Shown here: one piece after another, positions 1 to 12,600 of the stretch
Numbering within the stretch: position 1 is the stretch's first letter
How the letters are laid out: every line of letters starts with the position of its first letter
From: Holothuria scabra
Lineage: Eukaryota > Echinodermata > Holothuroidea > Aspidochirotida > Holothuriidae
Assembly (NCBI GenBank): GCA_037179385.1
Contig: CM074187.1
Span: forward strand, 49,138,879-49,202,878
DNA length: 64,000 nucleotides
Direction of reading: 5' to 3'
Position numbers and translations under genes: made by a program
The notes under the pieces: model-generated
Database searches by the model: none
What the model saw: the letters and a program-made list of their open reading frames with translations, nothing else
What the model was told of the DNA's origin: nothing

Positions 1-1224
1 CTTGTAAGCTTTATATATATTGCATCTGTAAGGTGTTTTATGTGACATCAGATGTCTTCAGATTGCTATTTTTTCCGCATGACACAAACACAAGCTCAGT
101 AATAGTATTTTGAGAACACATGTACTGCATGACCTTGGCAACTATTGTGACTCAGTGAAATGTTTGGCGAGCAAAATGTCCAGTAACCATGTGACCATGG
201 GTAACACACGTAATTTATTACAGGGGCAGCAGAGCAAATTTTGAAGTGGGGGGGGGGAACTAACCACCAAAGCGGCTCAATGTGTTGTTCAGGTGGTCCA
301 AAATGCTTATGGCAGAAAAAGTGTGGAGGGTTAAAGCCCTCTCACCCCCCTACCTCTGTGCAGTCCCTGTAATATGTTCATGAAGATAGATTATTTAACA
401 GTCAAACAGTACCTAACCTGCCTTTATCTTTAAATATCCATTGGCATCACCCCAAAGTACATTTCTGCTTGGGAAGGGGGGAGGGGAGGAGAGGAAAGCA
501 AGGAAACTCTTCTTTTGGTAACTGACCTCTGGTTGACATAAAAATTCAATAATGCAGAGTGGTTCACATTACATGACACACAGCATGTGTATAGTGAACA
601 GCAAGTTTCTGGTTTGTGTTGGGGTAAGTGTTTGGGGTGATGCCAGTTTAAATGCTTAACCATAAAGTTGTAATGTACATAATTCGTTTTGTGGAATTTT
701 GTATGAAGAAAGTGCAATGAAGAAAATATATCATTACACTGCTACTATTTTTTGTGAGAGGTCTGTTTTAAAATATAAATGGGCAAATCAGCTTCAATTG
801 GACTTGTACTGATTGTCCTTTTTGGATGTAATGGTCTGCTTTTAATCTTGGAAGTGATCTTGAACTTGACCTTCCTCTTGACCATCTTCAACTTGAACTT
901 GTTGCAAAAATAGTTGAAACTGCAGACCTCATGAAAATCACAGGAAGGGAACCTTGTCTTTCCTTAATCCCATACATCTGCTTCCCTCTGGCTGGGCATT
1001 CCTTCTCCTCTGTGGCTATTGCACCTTTCCTGATTCCTATTCCTCTGTCCCCTTTCCCTCATCCTCTTCCATGTTCCCTTTCCACTCGGATTTGATCTCC
1101 AGACATCCAGCACCAAAGTGTCTTTCCTTTCCACTATGCCATGGACTCGCTCCCCAGATTATTAAGATGCTACTTTCTTTTTATACCACACATCAGATGT
1201 AAAGAATTGAAGAAAAGCAAAAGC
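1..1224. other. Region downstream of CLASP, no gene seen
   Basis: Non-coding in appearance. It holds a poly-G run near 247-258 and a C/T-rich stretch at about 960-1110 that opens a spurious frame. No splice-bounded or conserved coding block was found on either strand. Confidence 0.5.
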
Positions 1225-1305
1225 TCTGCTGGGATTGGAACCTAGGACTCTAAGAGACCTAATGGCTGGTGCCAGTGACATTACCAACCAGGCTGTTACA
1301 ACATC
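1225..1305 (-). repeat. tRNA-like SINE head or tRNA pseudogene
   Basis: On the minus strand an A-box-like TGGTTGGTAATGTCACTGG is followed about 40 bases later by the B-box-like GGTTCCAATCC. This is the spacing and order of an RNA polymerase III internal promoter. There is no clean cloverleaf, so a tRNA-derived SINE or decayed tRNA is more likely than a working tRNA. Confidence 0.55.
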
Positions 1306-2369
1306 TGAGAACTTTTATTCAGAATGTGAATGTTAAACCTTGGACATGCCTCACTTTGAAAAAATTGGACAATAAAAATCAAGCCTGCCACCAACTCTGA
1401 ACAAGAGCTAATTTCATTTTGATTTACCCTTTGCTTTTAACTATGCATCTGTTTCTATCATGTAATGAATACTATTCCTTTTGTGGGGAAGGGGGAGGGG
1501 GGAAGGTGTCTCATGCCATGGGATATGGGATGAATGCGAAAATAGCTATTTTTTATGTTCAGTTCTATTGAGTGTCTGTTTTATGTTGTTTCCCATGCAA
1601 ATTATTCCATTTGTTGGCTATTTGTGACCATCTAGTGTCATTTAATTTTTGAATGCATGATCTGATTTTCCATACGGTATCAAGATAGTGCTACCATAAA
1701 TGTAATATCAAAATATTTGCCATGTCCGAGTAATTAGGGAACACAAATGTTATGTATAAGGTGCATTTTGAGGGAGAAGTCATGTTTGCAATGTTTTCAC
1801 AATGTTGACCTCGGATGATTTTTGATCTCCACAAGAGCTCAATCTTTGGTGCCTCACATTCTGTGTATGACATTTCCAAATGTCTAAGAATTTTGAAAAA
1901 ATTTGAAACTGCAAAATTTACTTTTACTCATCCAACTCCCATTGTCGAAGCTTGTTCCATTGTTGAGATAATGAATGTTGAAATTTATATACCTTTACCA
2001 AAATCCATTTTGCAATAGTTTGTGACCTTCTTGCTGTAAAACTCCCATTACCTGCTTTGTTTCCTTTTCCATACTAAAAATGTTTTCATCATCTTGAACA
2101 CTTCCTATCTTTTTTTTCTCATAACATATTATACAGAGACCTGCTGGTATTACACACCATTTTGTGACCTTAAAGGAACTGGGAGTCTCAAAAATATCCT
2201 ATCTTTAACCAGAAATATCTTATGAACAAGCTATAGATGTGGGGTTTGAAGGGTATGCAACGCAAAATTATTCTCTTTACATGAGACCCTATGAAACTGA
2301 CATCAGAGCATTCCTTAAAAGCAACTTTTTTCACGATTTCATTCCAGCTAGAGACGCATCACAAAATAC
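1306..2369. other. Intergenic or distal UTR sequence, nothing recognised
   Basis: AT-rich, with short overlapping frames on both strands and no recognisable protein. I see no supported feature here. Confidence 0.5.
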
Positions 2370-5300
2370 AACGTGTAGATGACGATTCCTTTTATTTGCA
2401 ACAAATCTGTGTCTGAATTTTTACAAGTCTTGTGACGGCAATGCACATTTTAACCACACATATCCATTGAAGCCACTAAGTACATGATGATGCAACCAAA
2501 CAGATCACAGCAATATGTTAGGCCTATTTACAATCCATTTACAGCCAATTTTTATTTATTTTACAAAAGACTAAGGTTAAAAACAATTTCAAGACAAAAA
2601 GGGAAAGGATTGCAGATGACAATTATTTTGACATAGATGTGAAATTTTTACAATGGGACACACCTCGGGTTTCACCAAATCACAATGACAAATTTTACAT
2701 CTTAGATTTTAATTTAGATTTGTACAAACCTGTTAAAAATAACGATCAATACACCAATGGCCTGATTTAAAAGATATACCTGGTAAAGGTTATTAGCTTC
2801 AAAGAATGGGACCGACACTTATGTTGTTCGATAGTCTAAGTTTTTGAAAAACAAGAGGTTTAAAATTTATACTGTTTTCCTAAAATACAAAACACTGACC
2901 ATAGAGGTTGAGCAGCTTAATGTTATAGTACCAAGTTTAATTTTCCTTGGAGAATTCCCCCAATTTGGACAACTGCCTGCCCCCCCCCCCCCCCCCCCCC
3001 CCCACAAGTAGACTGACTTAAAATTGGAAAATTGAGATTTCAATCAACTTTATAATCAGCTTGTCACATGAGTAATTGCATGTTAATATTTTAGTCCCAC
3101 ATACATAAATTTGGGGAAACTTTCCTTTTTTACATCTACAATGCACACATATTTAGATTCAGAGACAGGGCAGCTCCCTTCTATGACTACAATACACTGA
3201 AATAAAACTACCAACTGACCGATTTTTTGGTGAAATACAATATTGGTTTTCAAAGAACAATTACAGACCCTAAAGAGTTGGCCAAAACACTCTAAGATCT
3301 GGCTGCCACCTTAACATTACACTGATCGATTGAGGGAGGTCTGTTATCTTCTTTGTTCCTCCTTTGGCAGCTACCTATAAAGATGGAAATAGTTTACCCC
3401 ACCCCTCGCCCCAAACTCCCCCCTCACCCAACCTCCTCTTCCAATTACCCCTAGTCTCTACCTCCCCTCTTCCAACATACCTGTCAATTAACAAAATTGA
3501 TTATTTTTTAAGATGACTTCAGTCATAATTTGCCTGAGATGCCCAAATGACTACTTTGGAGTTACTTTTCTTTCCAACCTTAAAACAAAAATTTAAAAAC
3601 TTTCCATTGATAGTTCAAGGTACTGACTACAAAGAGGCCATTTCATTCCAATTATCAAGAGATCGACAGAGGAATGCAAGTTTCAGTTCAAACATTCTGC
3701 ATGCTCATACAAAATGCTTATCTTGTACATGATGTCTTGTCACAAGGATAACCTCCTTCCCAGCATGCATTGTAATCTGTATTACCCACTTACTACATGG
3801 CACATATACAGCTTTCCATTGAGCTATTGAACTCATGAGGTGAGAGGCATTCCATTGCAACTCATGAACTGGTGTGGTAAGCTGGGAATTTTTTGAGCAG
3901 CTTGAGTTCAAAATGGTGGACTTAGGGAAAGATGTTAAACAATCAAGACATCTTCATATTTGACCCTTCAGCCTACAACAATGATACCCAGTTGGTGTAA
4001 GTTGTAGATGCGAACAAGCGAATCTTAGTTTGGTGACCGTTAATGTTGAATTTTGATGACTGATTCCCCTGTTCGTAGCACACTCTCGTTTTATGCATAT
4101 TTCAAACTTGCAGGCTACATAAAATTGCTACTGTTTTTACCAATGGAACGCTTCTCACAAGTTGTGAGCTGGTGCAAATACACCACTTCTCCACTTCACA
4201 ATCTCAAAGGAATGCGGCATTATTACTTTCAACTGAATAAGAGAGAAACTACAGGAGCTCTTTACTCGGGCCTGAACTCATCCAGCAATTTTTCTGATTA
4301 CTCAATTTTTCCGATCAACTTTGTGAAAATTTACCAACAAAGACCATGATGCTTTTCCCAATTCCAATGGAGCGAGAAGGAAATTCCACTTCAAATTTGA
4401 CAAATGTGTACAGAATGCTGTTAACCATACCCTCATCAGAAATTTGCATAAAACAGCAAAATGGGATAATTTTTAAGAATGATTCTGAAATCGACTTTAT
4501 ATCTGTGCCAATAAATGCAAGACCCAAGACAGATGAACATATGTTAAGATCACATAGCAGGTAAATTGACAACTATAAAGATTTTTTTCGAAAAGAAAAA
4601 TACTTCTACAATGAGAAACACTCAAACCAATACCACTTTTTTTAAATAGTCAATTTCACATACAAATATCAAGGACAAAAACTTAATGTAATTCTGTTTT
4701 GATACAAATTTAGTACATAGCTTTCATGAAAGGCATAATATATTAACCTGCAAAATACATTTACTTCTATAAAAATTTAGCACTTTTCTTCCATTTTTGT
4801 AACAAGTTTTGCACTGTGTTCCTCACTGTACACATATGTATGTTGTAATCCCAGTTTAGCAGTTACCCTTAATTTAAAAAGTTTGCATACAGTGAAGAGG
4901 AGTAACTTGACTGCAAATTTACTGAGCCAACCGGACACATTTCACCCACATTTCAGGTTTTAGATAATTTCTACAAAATGTTAAGCATTTGCAGAGTCTC
5001 TGAAATATTTCAGTGAAGACCCAAAATGTTGAATCAGAAAGCATATTGGTATACTTGGAGCAGTGGTTTTCATATTAATAAAGAAACTGTTATATTAAAA
5101 TGGGGTAGGCTGGGGGATGTGGGGGGGGGAGAAGGCTACCACAAATGTACATAGACATTAATGCTTATTTTTTATTCATGGTTAATTTTACCTCATTGTT
5201 TAATATATAGCCTTTTTTAAAGCCTTTTGTTGATTTTAATACTCACCCAGGACCATTTCCCATTCACTCATGGTGAATAACGTGTGTACTACTTTTGTCT

Positions 5301-6521
5301 TACAATTGCGTAGATATAAGTGCTTCAAATCACAAACTACAATTTATTCTTTGATTCATTGTTATGTTTTCATTTGGTATACATTGTGTAATCCCACATC
5401 AACAGCATATTGTGCCACAAACCTCTGTGTGTTTTTTTTGTTTTTTCAAACTTTTCTAACCCATCTAACACTAAACAGTAACAGTCTTTATTAAGTAGCA
5501 GTGCAAGCTATATTCACAGTACGCATGCATACTATTGCAGAGTATAACTTCCACTTTACTAAGGCGAGTTTTTTGACACTGAATAATATAAAATACTGTC
5601 AAAAGATATCTAAAACATGAAGACATTGAGTTTATGCTGCCAACTGTTACAGAGCATGCTCCCTGACCTGTGGCCTAGTGACTCAGCATGAAACATCAAC
5701 ACAACGTAAAATTCGGACCAAGAGGATATAATGGGAGCAATCTACATAACAAAAGCTATCAAAGATTGCATTTGTTTTAATACATTGCAACTGTCACAAG
5801 GTTTCAGGAAGCAATTTTGCGTGTTTGTGAGTATAGAATTTCTGGAAATTTTTTTTATTGATTTTTGCCTTTGGGGTGCTGGAAGTTAACAAACCTCCAA
5901 TGAACAGACATGTATGAGGGTGGATTGACCAATTAAAATAATATAATACTGAATGACTGACAACCTAGTTCACACAAACAAAGCTGTCCCTCACCTATCC
6001 ACTAAACCGAGCCCAAACTACTCTCATTCCACTCAAGCAATGCTGCAATCATTAGCCAAGCTTAAAATTTAATACCCAGCAGTTGCCTTTATCAAAGTTA
6101 TTCTTCCAATCTGACACCCGAAAGGGAAGCAAATGGTAGTCTGCCTGTTCCCCTTCAATTGTAAACAGATGACAACGTATCCTTATCCATGTTCATCTTC
6201 TGGATTTGTGTTTGAGAAGTTCAATCCCTCCTTAATCTGATTAGATTTCTGTATTTCAGTTGGGATCTGTTTCTTTCAACAACAGATATGCTTCTTAGCC
6301 CCTTTCCCTTTCCAATCCCCCCTCTTCCTTCCTTTCTTATCTTTACCCTTCCTCCCATTGCAAGCTAAAGACTGGCAAACTAAACAACTTATAACTACTC
6401 TTCCATTCCTAACTTCCAAGTGCACCATAAATTAAGAAGGCCATTTGGTCACTTATAAAATGTATTTTAAAAGGGAAAAATCCAGAAATAGAAAAAAATT
6501 GTGCGTTCTTAGAAAAGAAGA
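2370..6521 (-). other. CLASP: Probable CLASP 3' UTR and downstream sequence
   Basis: No coding sequence was recognised between the stop codon and about 2370. Minus-strand AATAAA signals (TTTATT on the plus strand) occur at 5854-5859, 5487-5492, 5343-5348, 5171-5176, 2551-2560 and 2391-2396. The last has a GT-rich stretch just downstream, so a UTR as long as 4.1 kb is possible. The true end cannot be chosen from sequence alone. Confidence 0.35.
2980..3003. repeat. C24 homopolymer
   Basis: A run of 24 C on the plus strand, thus G24 on the CLASP sense strand. If the 3' UTR extends this far, the transcript would carry an uninterrupted G tract. Confidence 0.95.
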
Positions 6522-6629
6522 TTATCTGCTTCCGGTTGAGAGTGATGTAGGAGAGCTGGGAGACGGGCTGGAACCCTGGGAGAGTTTCTCTGACTGTGCT
6601 CGTTTGATGTATAAATTCAAAAGCTTCAT
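6522..6629 (-). CDS. CLASP: CLASP terminal coding exon with stop
   Basis: Codes residues 1178-1212 and the TAA stop (6522-6524). MKLLNLYIKRAQ is the invariant C-terminal helix of CLASPs. It is followed by a short Ser/Pro tail (SSPSPSSPTSLSTGSR). The acceptor is TCTTTCAG. The preceding intron is 3.9 kb. Confidence 0.98.
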   Translation of the reverse strand: MKLLNLYIKRAQSEKLSQGSSPSPSSPTSLSTGSR

Positions 6630-9600
6630 CTGAAAGACAAACGGAGACATGGATCATTTAAAAATGGAAAATTTTAGTTTCAGATGGGGAGAAATACATC
6701 AGAGGAGAAATTCAGCAGAAAAGAATCCTACAATTTTCTTTCGCTACTCACAACATTACAAACATTGAGTTTAGTTAGGCAAATTAGTTAGGTGGTAACC
6801 CCGTAACAAATGCATAGAAGAGCTTTCTATTCCTTATTGAGTGTCTCTTAAACCATTGCTCCTTAAATGACTAAATTTGGATGCCAAATGTTATGGGTAA
6901 GTTGTGTTAGTCATTCAGATGGGATTTGATAACACACCAACATGAATGTGTTACATAGTGTCAGCTAGGTCAGACAGGAAAGTTCAAAAGAGCGTATGGT
7001 TTCAAATATGACTTAACGTCAAGCTTTGTTTCAAATATGGTTAAAATATGGGGTAAATCCCTCCCCTTAAGTTGCCTCTTCTAACGGATACTATGGGCAG
7101 GGTTCGTACTCTTTTCTCAAGATAAAATTCAAGCACTTTTCAAGGACTTTTCAAGGTGTAACTTGGTTTTTCAAGGACATCAAATTGCTCTTTAACAGAG
7201 CACTCCCAAATTTTTTCCTAATATGAAATACTTGAGCACACTTTGAGGTTTTCAGGGAAAAAAATCATTCAGGCAAACCATCAACATTGTACAAGACAAT
7301 CTGTAGTTGAAGGGACATTTTGCAGATTTTCATAAAAAGTACTATAGGGCCGACATGGAACCTTGGACCAAAATGCCCAAAAATGTAAACAGATCACTAA
7401 CCAAGCATCACTACCACAGGCCTTCAACTCCATTCAAAATTACCTGGAGGAAAAGTTAACCACTTGCAATACTTCACAAAATAGACCCTATGGGCCTTGG
7501 ACTCCAAACACCTCAAGAGTCAGGAATAACTAGTCCTTAAACAGGACTCTATGCTATGTCCACCTTGTTTTACCTTACACTAGAGTAAGTCCCACTGTTA
7601 AGTGTAGTACACAGTCCTATTCAAGAACTAGGAATAATTAACCTGAAGGTGCCACTAAGTGAAATCATGATCATTGTAACAAGCCATCAACATTGCACAA
7701 GACAATCTAAAGGAGTAAACAATTCACAGAATTTTATAAAAAAGGGTCATAAGGCCCACATGGAAACTTAGACCTAAGCTTCCAGAACCCCGTATGATCA
7801 CTAATCTAGTTCCACTATATCAGGCTGGCAGCTCTGTCTAACATTAAGTTGAGGAAGGACTGACCATTTTGTAATATTCCACAATATGGACCATGATAGG
7901 GCACTATTAAAAGGGGATCACTAGATCAGTATGACCAATCATCAACATTGTGAAACACAATTTGTAGGAGGAAAAGGATTTTGCAAACTTTCATGGAATG
8001 GGCCATATTGGCCCGGGCCCATGCATTTGGACCCTACAAAAATTCAAGAATGTCGTAAACAATCCACCAGGCAAGCATCCCTATTTCAGGCTGTTAACTG
8101 TTTTAAAAATTAAAAGAAAAAAATTATTGTGTAATATTTTACAACATGGACCCTACGGACCATATTGGCCTTTGGACTTAAAATTTCTGAACACCCTGAA
8201 GGTACTAGTTATAGAGTATCATGCACTATGACAAAACATCAGCATTGTACAAGAGAACTGCTGGAGGAGAAGCATTTTGCAGTTTATCATAAAATGGGCC
8301 ACATGGGACCTGCGTCCAAATTCCTAAGCACCCTACATGGGCCTCACCACCCAAGGAACACTGTGCCCAATTTTCAATCACATTCATGAAACCACATTGG
8401 AAGAAAAACATTTTAAACAAGTGTGGACAGAGGGATGGATTGAGTGATGCTGCCTGATAAGTGTGAGCTTTACTGTATTTGTAAGAAAGGGTATACCTGG
8501 GCCCTGGCAAAACATAGCTCACTTTGGGCTAGTAGTGGCACCCTCTTCAGATTTTAACTATATTTTGTAATAGAAAAGCCCTTCCCGTCAAATTCATTAT
8601 CTTCTGTGATTCTTGTGCGCAAAGCAAGTGTTGCACTTGTCCATTAACGATCCTGAAGGCATCATTGCACTTGTTTCACACAAGCAACTTAGCCTAACAC
8701 ACTATATGATATGCAAAGTGGAGCCTATACACGGAAAATTTTGCCGATTTTTGTTAAGTGCCTGATCGTTTTCTGATCATAAAATCAATGGGTTTAGATG
8801 GTTTTAAGGTGAATTTGCCAATATTTTAGATGATAAGATGTCTGTGTACATGTGTTTGGTAAATGTGGTTTTGTAAAATTCAAGCACTTTTCAAGGACTA
8901 TGATGAAAAAGTACAAAATTCAAGCACTTTCAAGGCCTTGAAAATGAATGATTTAAATTCAAGGACTTTCAAGGTTTTCAAGGCCCCGTGCGCACCCTGT
9001 ATGGGTATATTCTGCAACCTGGAGCACACTGGACAGTTGATGCCATATTTTACCTGATGTCATATGGAAAATACAATTAGGTTTTATTTTATATATAACA
9101 GTAAAATACTAACATGAAACATACTGCTTCAACACCAAGCCCTGCCAATTTCAAATTCTAATCCAGTCAAACTTTTCCTGTTTTGGTGAGAACCCCAAAT
9201 CTACAATGAACCAAAGAAACTAGGTACCACATTTTCTAACTAAAACATTACTCTGAAGTCTGAACCATACTCTACTGAGGATTTGGCCAATATTTGATCA
9301 CTTAAAGCAAGTTTACACCATACTCAGAGGTACCAACTCTCCCTGATTCTCAGGGAGGCTCCTTGTAAATTCAAGGATTTTTGTCCATTCCAACTTACAA
9401 ATATGACAACCTCTCTGATTGAAGAAAGTTTTTCCCTCAATAAGTTGCATGTAATTCTAAAAAAGCTCCCTGATTCCTGTGTGAAACTTCCCCAATTGCT
9501 GGATGTAAATGTTGGCATCTCTGTATACTAAAGAAACGAACTCACAGCCAGGAACTCAGCTGCCACCTTGTTAAGCCTAAATTTGTTTGCCTGGTTGTGG

Positions 9601-12600
9601 CAGTTCTGCTGATATATGCCTTTGTTCATACATATATTAAATACATGCATTAGAACCAACCTTTAACTAAAATGACACTGCCTGCCAAAGACCACTTCAA
9701 ACATTGCCTTCCTTGGTTTGAATTGAACTACTTTAATCATTTGTGACTACAGTATATCTCATGACTATTATATGCAGGATTCATACACTTTGCTAATTTT
9801 TTCATGACTTTAATTGAACTTTTTAAGGACTTTCAAACAAGTATTGTATAGACCAATCCTACCAGCACTTCTGTTTAGTGATTGTGGGCAGCCATTAGTG
9901 GGGTACATCAGCCTTAAATCGTCTTTATTTATTGTCTTCATGAATTTCAAGCCCTCATCTTCCATGAAATTAAAGGAATCAAGATACAATTTAGTGTACA
10001 ACCATACATGATACAGGTAGGCAAGGAAACTGAAAGATTAAAAGATGATAGACCCCAGCTATGGCTGACTGAAATCAAACCATCACTTGCTGTCCGGATT
10101 TGTCTATGTAGAGAACTTAAAAGTATAGTAATATAGATACCAAAAAGGAAGAAAAAGAAAGAATGACAACTTAGTTTCCCATGTGGCATAGTTTTCAGAT
10201 TTGCATTTTTGCAGCTAATCAAAACTGCATTTAAAGATGTAATTTTGCTGGAAAAAGAAAATTTATGAATTTTCAGACCCCAGACCATTTTTTGTGATTT
10301 TAATTTTTATTTAAATTTGAAAATTTAGTTTTTTTCAGTCCTGCATTTTGGTGTATCAAGATTTAAGCACCTTTCAGGTTTTTTAGGACCTGTGGGAACC
10401 CTGAATTACAGTAGAAATTTGTTTTTAACGAGAATGACATTGAGATGAAAAATAATGTGACAGAACCACAACCTCACATTCAATGGTCGTAATAAATAGT
10501 TGTTTTACCTTGCTTCCTGAAAGATCATCTAGAAACTCTTTGATTTCCTCACCGACAATAGAGTGTATTGATACTAAACAGAATACACTAGCCTTACGGA
10601 CACTGCTGTCTGTATTATCATACGCCTGTGAGAAAATGGAAGAATATATGCCATAAAGCTTATTGTCAAATGGGGGGGGGACACAACATTGCCCACACTT
10701 AGTGAAAAAGTTTCATTTCTTTTTCAATGTTCTTAGGACTGGGCTTGTAAGTTTTATGATCAATTCAACATGATTATAACAAAATGCTGTTTTAAGATGA
10801 ATACTTATCAAAGGTTTTATAAAAGTGGAAATAAAAACATATTTTGATCAAATTGTATCTTCCTGTCAAATATTGAATATGTTTTTTGCTGAGACCACCA
10901 GACTTTTCCAAACAGGTTGCCCTTTGCATGATTTCAGAGGATTCCAAATTTCAAAGCTTTAAAATTGCATTTTTAAATTTCCTCAACTTTTCCAGGTTTG
11001 GGGGTGGGGGGGAGGGGGAGTGGGAGCAGTGAAAGGATTACAAAAATAAAGAAAACTTACCTTAACCAACACAGGAACAATGTCTGACAAGACACTCTTA
11101 ACTTCTGGGTAGGCCATGATCTCTATCACCTGAAAAAGATGACAAAAGAGGTTAAAATGGAAAATGATTCATTTTTTTTATGAGAGAGGGAGGAGAGGGG
11201 AGACAAGAGGTGTTACTTACAAGGACTTGCTTCTCCAGGCATGTTTCACATGGTTAACATGAAAGTCCATTGAAGTAAAGTCGTGCTTTGAACCAAGCTA
11301 TCCAGGTACCAAAGCATTTTAGAACAAGTTATATCTCATCTAGATAGATATTCCATCAACCCATGTATAACTTCTTTTAAAGCAAGCCAGAAAATTATTA
11401 CCCTGGGAAGTGTTTACAAATCATTTATTGCTTTCTATAACAGATGAAGGATCAACTATCTACTAATAATCAGGAATCATGTCAGAAATTTTCTTTACCT
11501 TAGTAAGCATTTTGATGGCAGCCTGGTTGACAGGTACTTCAGCAGTCTGTATGATAGGACACAGAACTTTAATACTCTGGTCTGGTGGGATACTACTGGC
11601 CAAGACAACAGATGTTTCTTCAGCGGCCCGAGCAACCTAACACATGATACAAAGAGAAAACAGGACAATTACATTACTAGATGTTGATGGGTTGCATTCC
11701 TATTTGTTAGAATTAAACAACTTTATCCTTAAAGTAGCATCACACATTTCACACCAATTGTTTACCAAAATATGTTTAACTGGACACAATTTGAATGTAT
11801 TCAATAGTATTGTGCAGATTACATTGCTATCAACTGACATTGCAGACACCTGTGTTAATACACATTCAAAATGACAAATTTCCATGACTTTCAAGGACCT
11901 TGACTGATATTTCCAGGACATTTAAAAACAGTCAAATCCCACATTTCTCTCTTTTCTCCACCAAAGAATGTATCTGAACATTTAGAAAATCAGAAGAATA
12001 AGTTCACTGACTCTTCCAGGATCTTTTGAAAAATTTCTCGTTTTCCCTGACTTCCAAGCCTGAAAACTGAAATTTCTGTTTTCCATGACTTTCTTATATT
12101 TCCAGGATCTGTGTCAACCCTGGATACTTGTACCACACTGGTCTTGGTAAAAAATTTTTTAAAGTGCTGGTACTATGCACTGATGAAATTTCACTCTGTT
12201 CTGTAGTGGCACCCCATGGGCCATTTCCAGCATACAAAATTTATTAAAATGGCCTACCACAAGTTCCAGAAGCCCAAACTTTTTATTATGCAAAAAAAAC
12301 TGTACTTCAACACACAGCAGCAATTTAACTTATCAAGTACTTGCTAGCTATCTTGTGCAAATTAATAAAAGGTTCAAAAACATGAAACAAATTTAATTAA
12401 TAGACAGTTCTTTTCTTCAGAGCATTCTGACGGATTTAAAGAAACATTCCTATTCAAAGGTACTGTTTGCCTTGTTTATTAGATTTACATGTAGTTTGTT
12501 CTATTCTATACATACGTCAGTCACATCCTTGTGAGCCTCTAAAATCTTCAAAATGGTCAGCTCTGCGTAATCCTTGAACCTCTCTGGCTGGTTCCGAAGG

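Noticed and set aside
954..1202. 82-codon plus-strand frame starting MSFLNPIHLLPSG
   Set aside because: It is a C/T-rich tract with skewed composition. No conserved domain or splice context.
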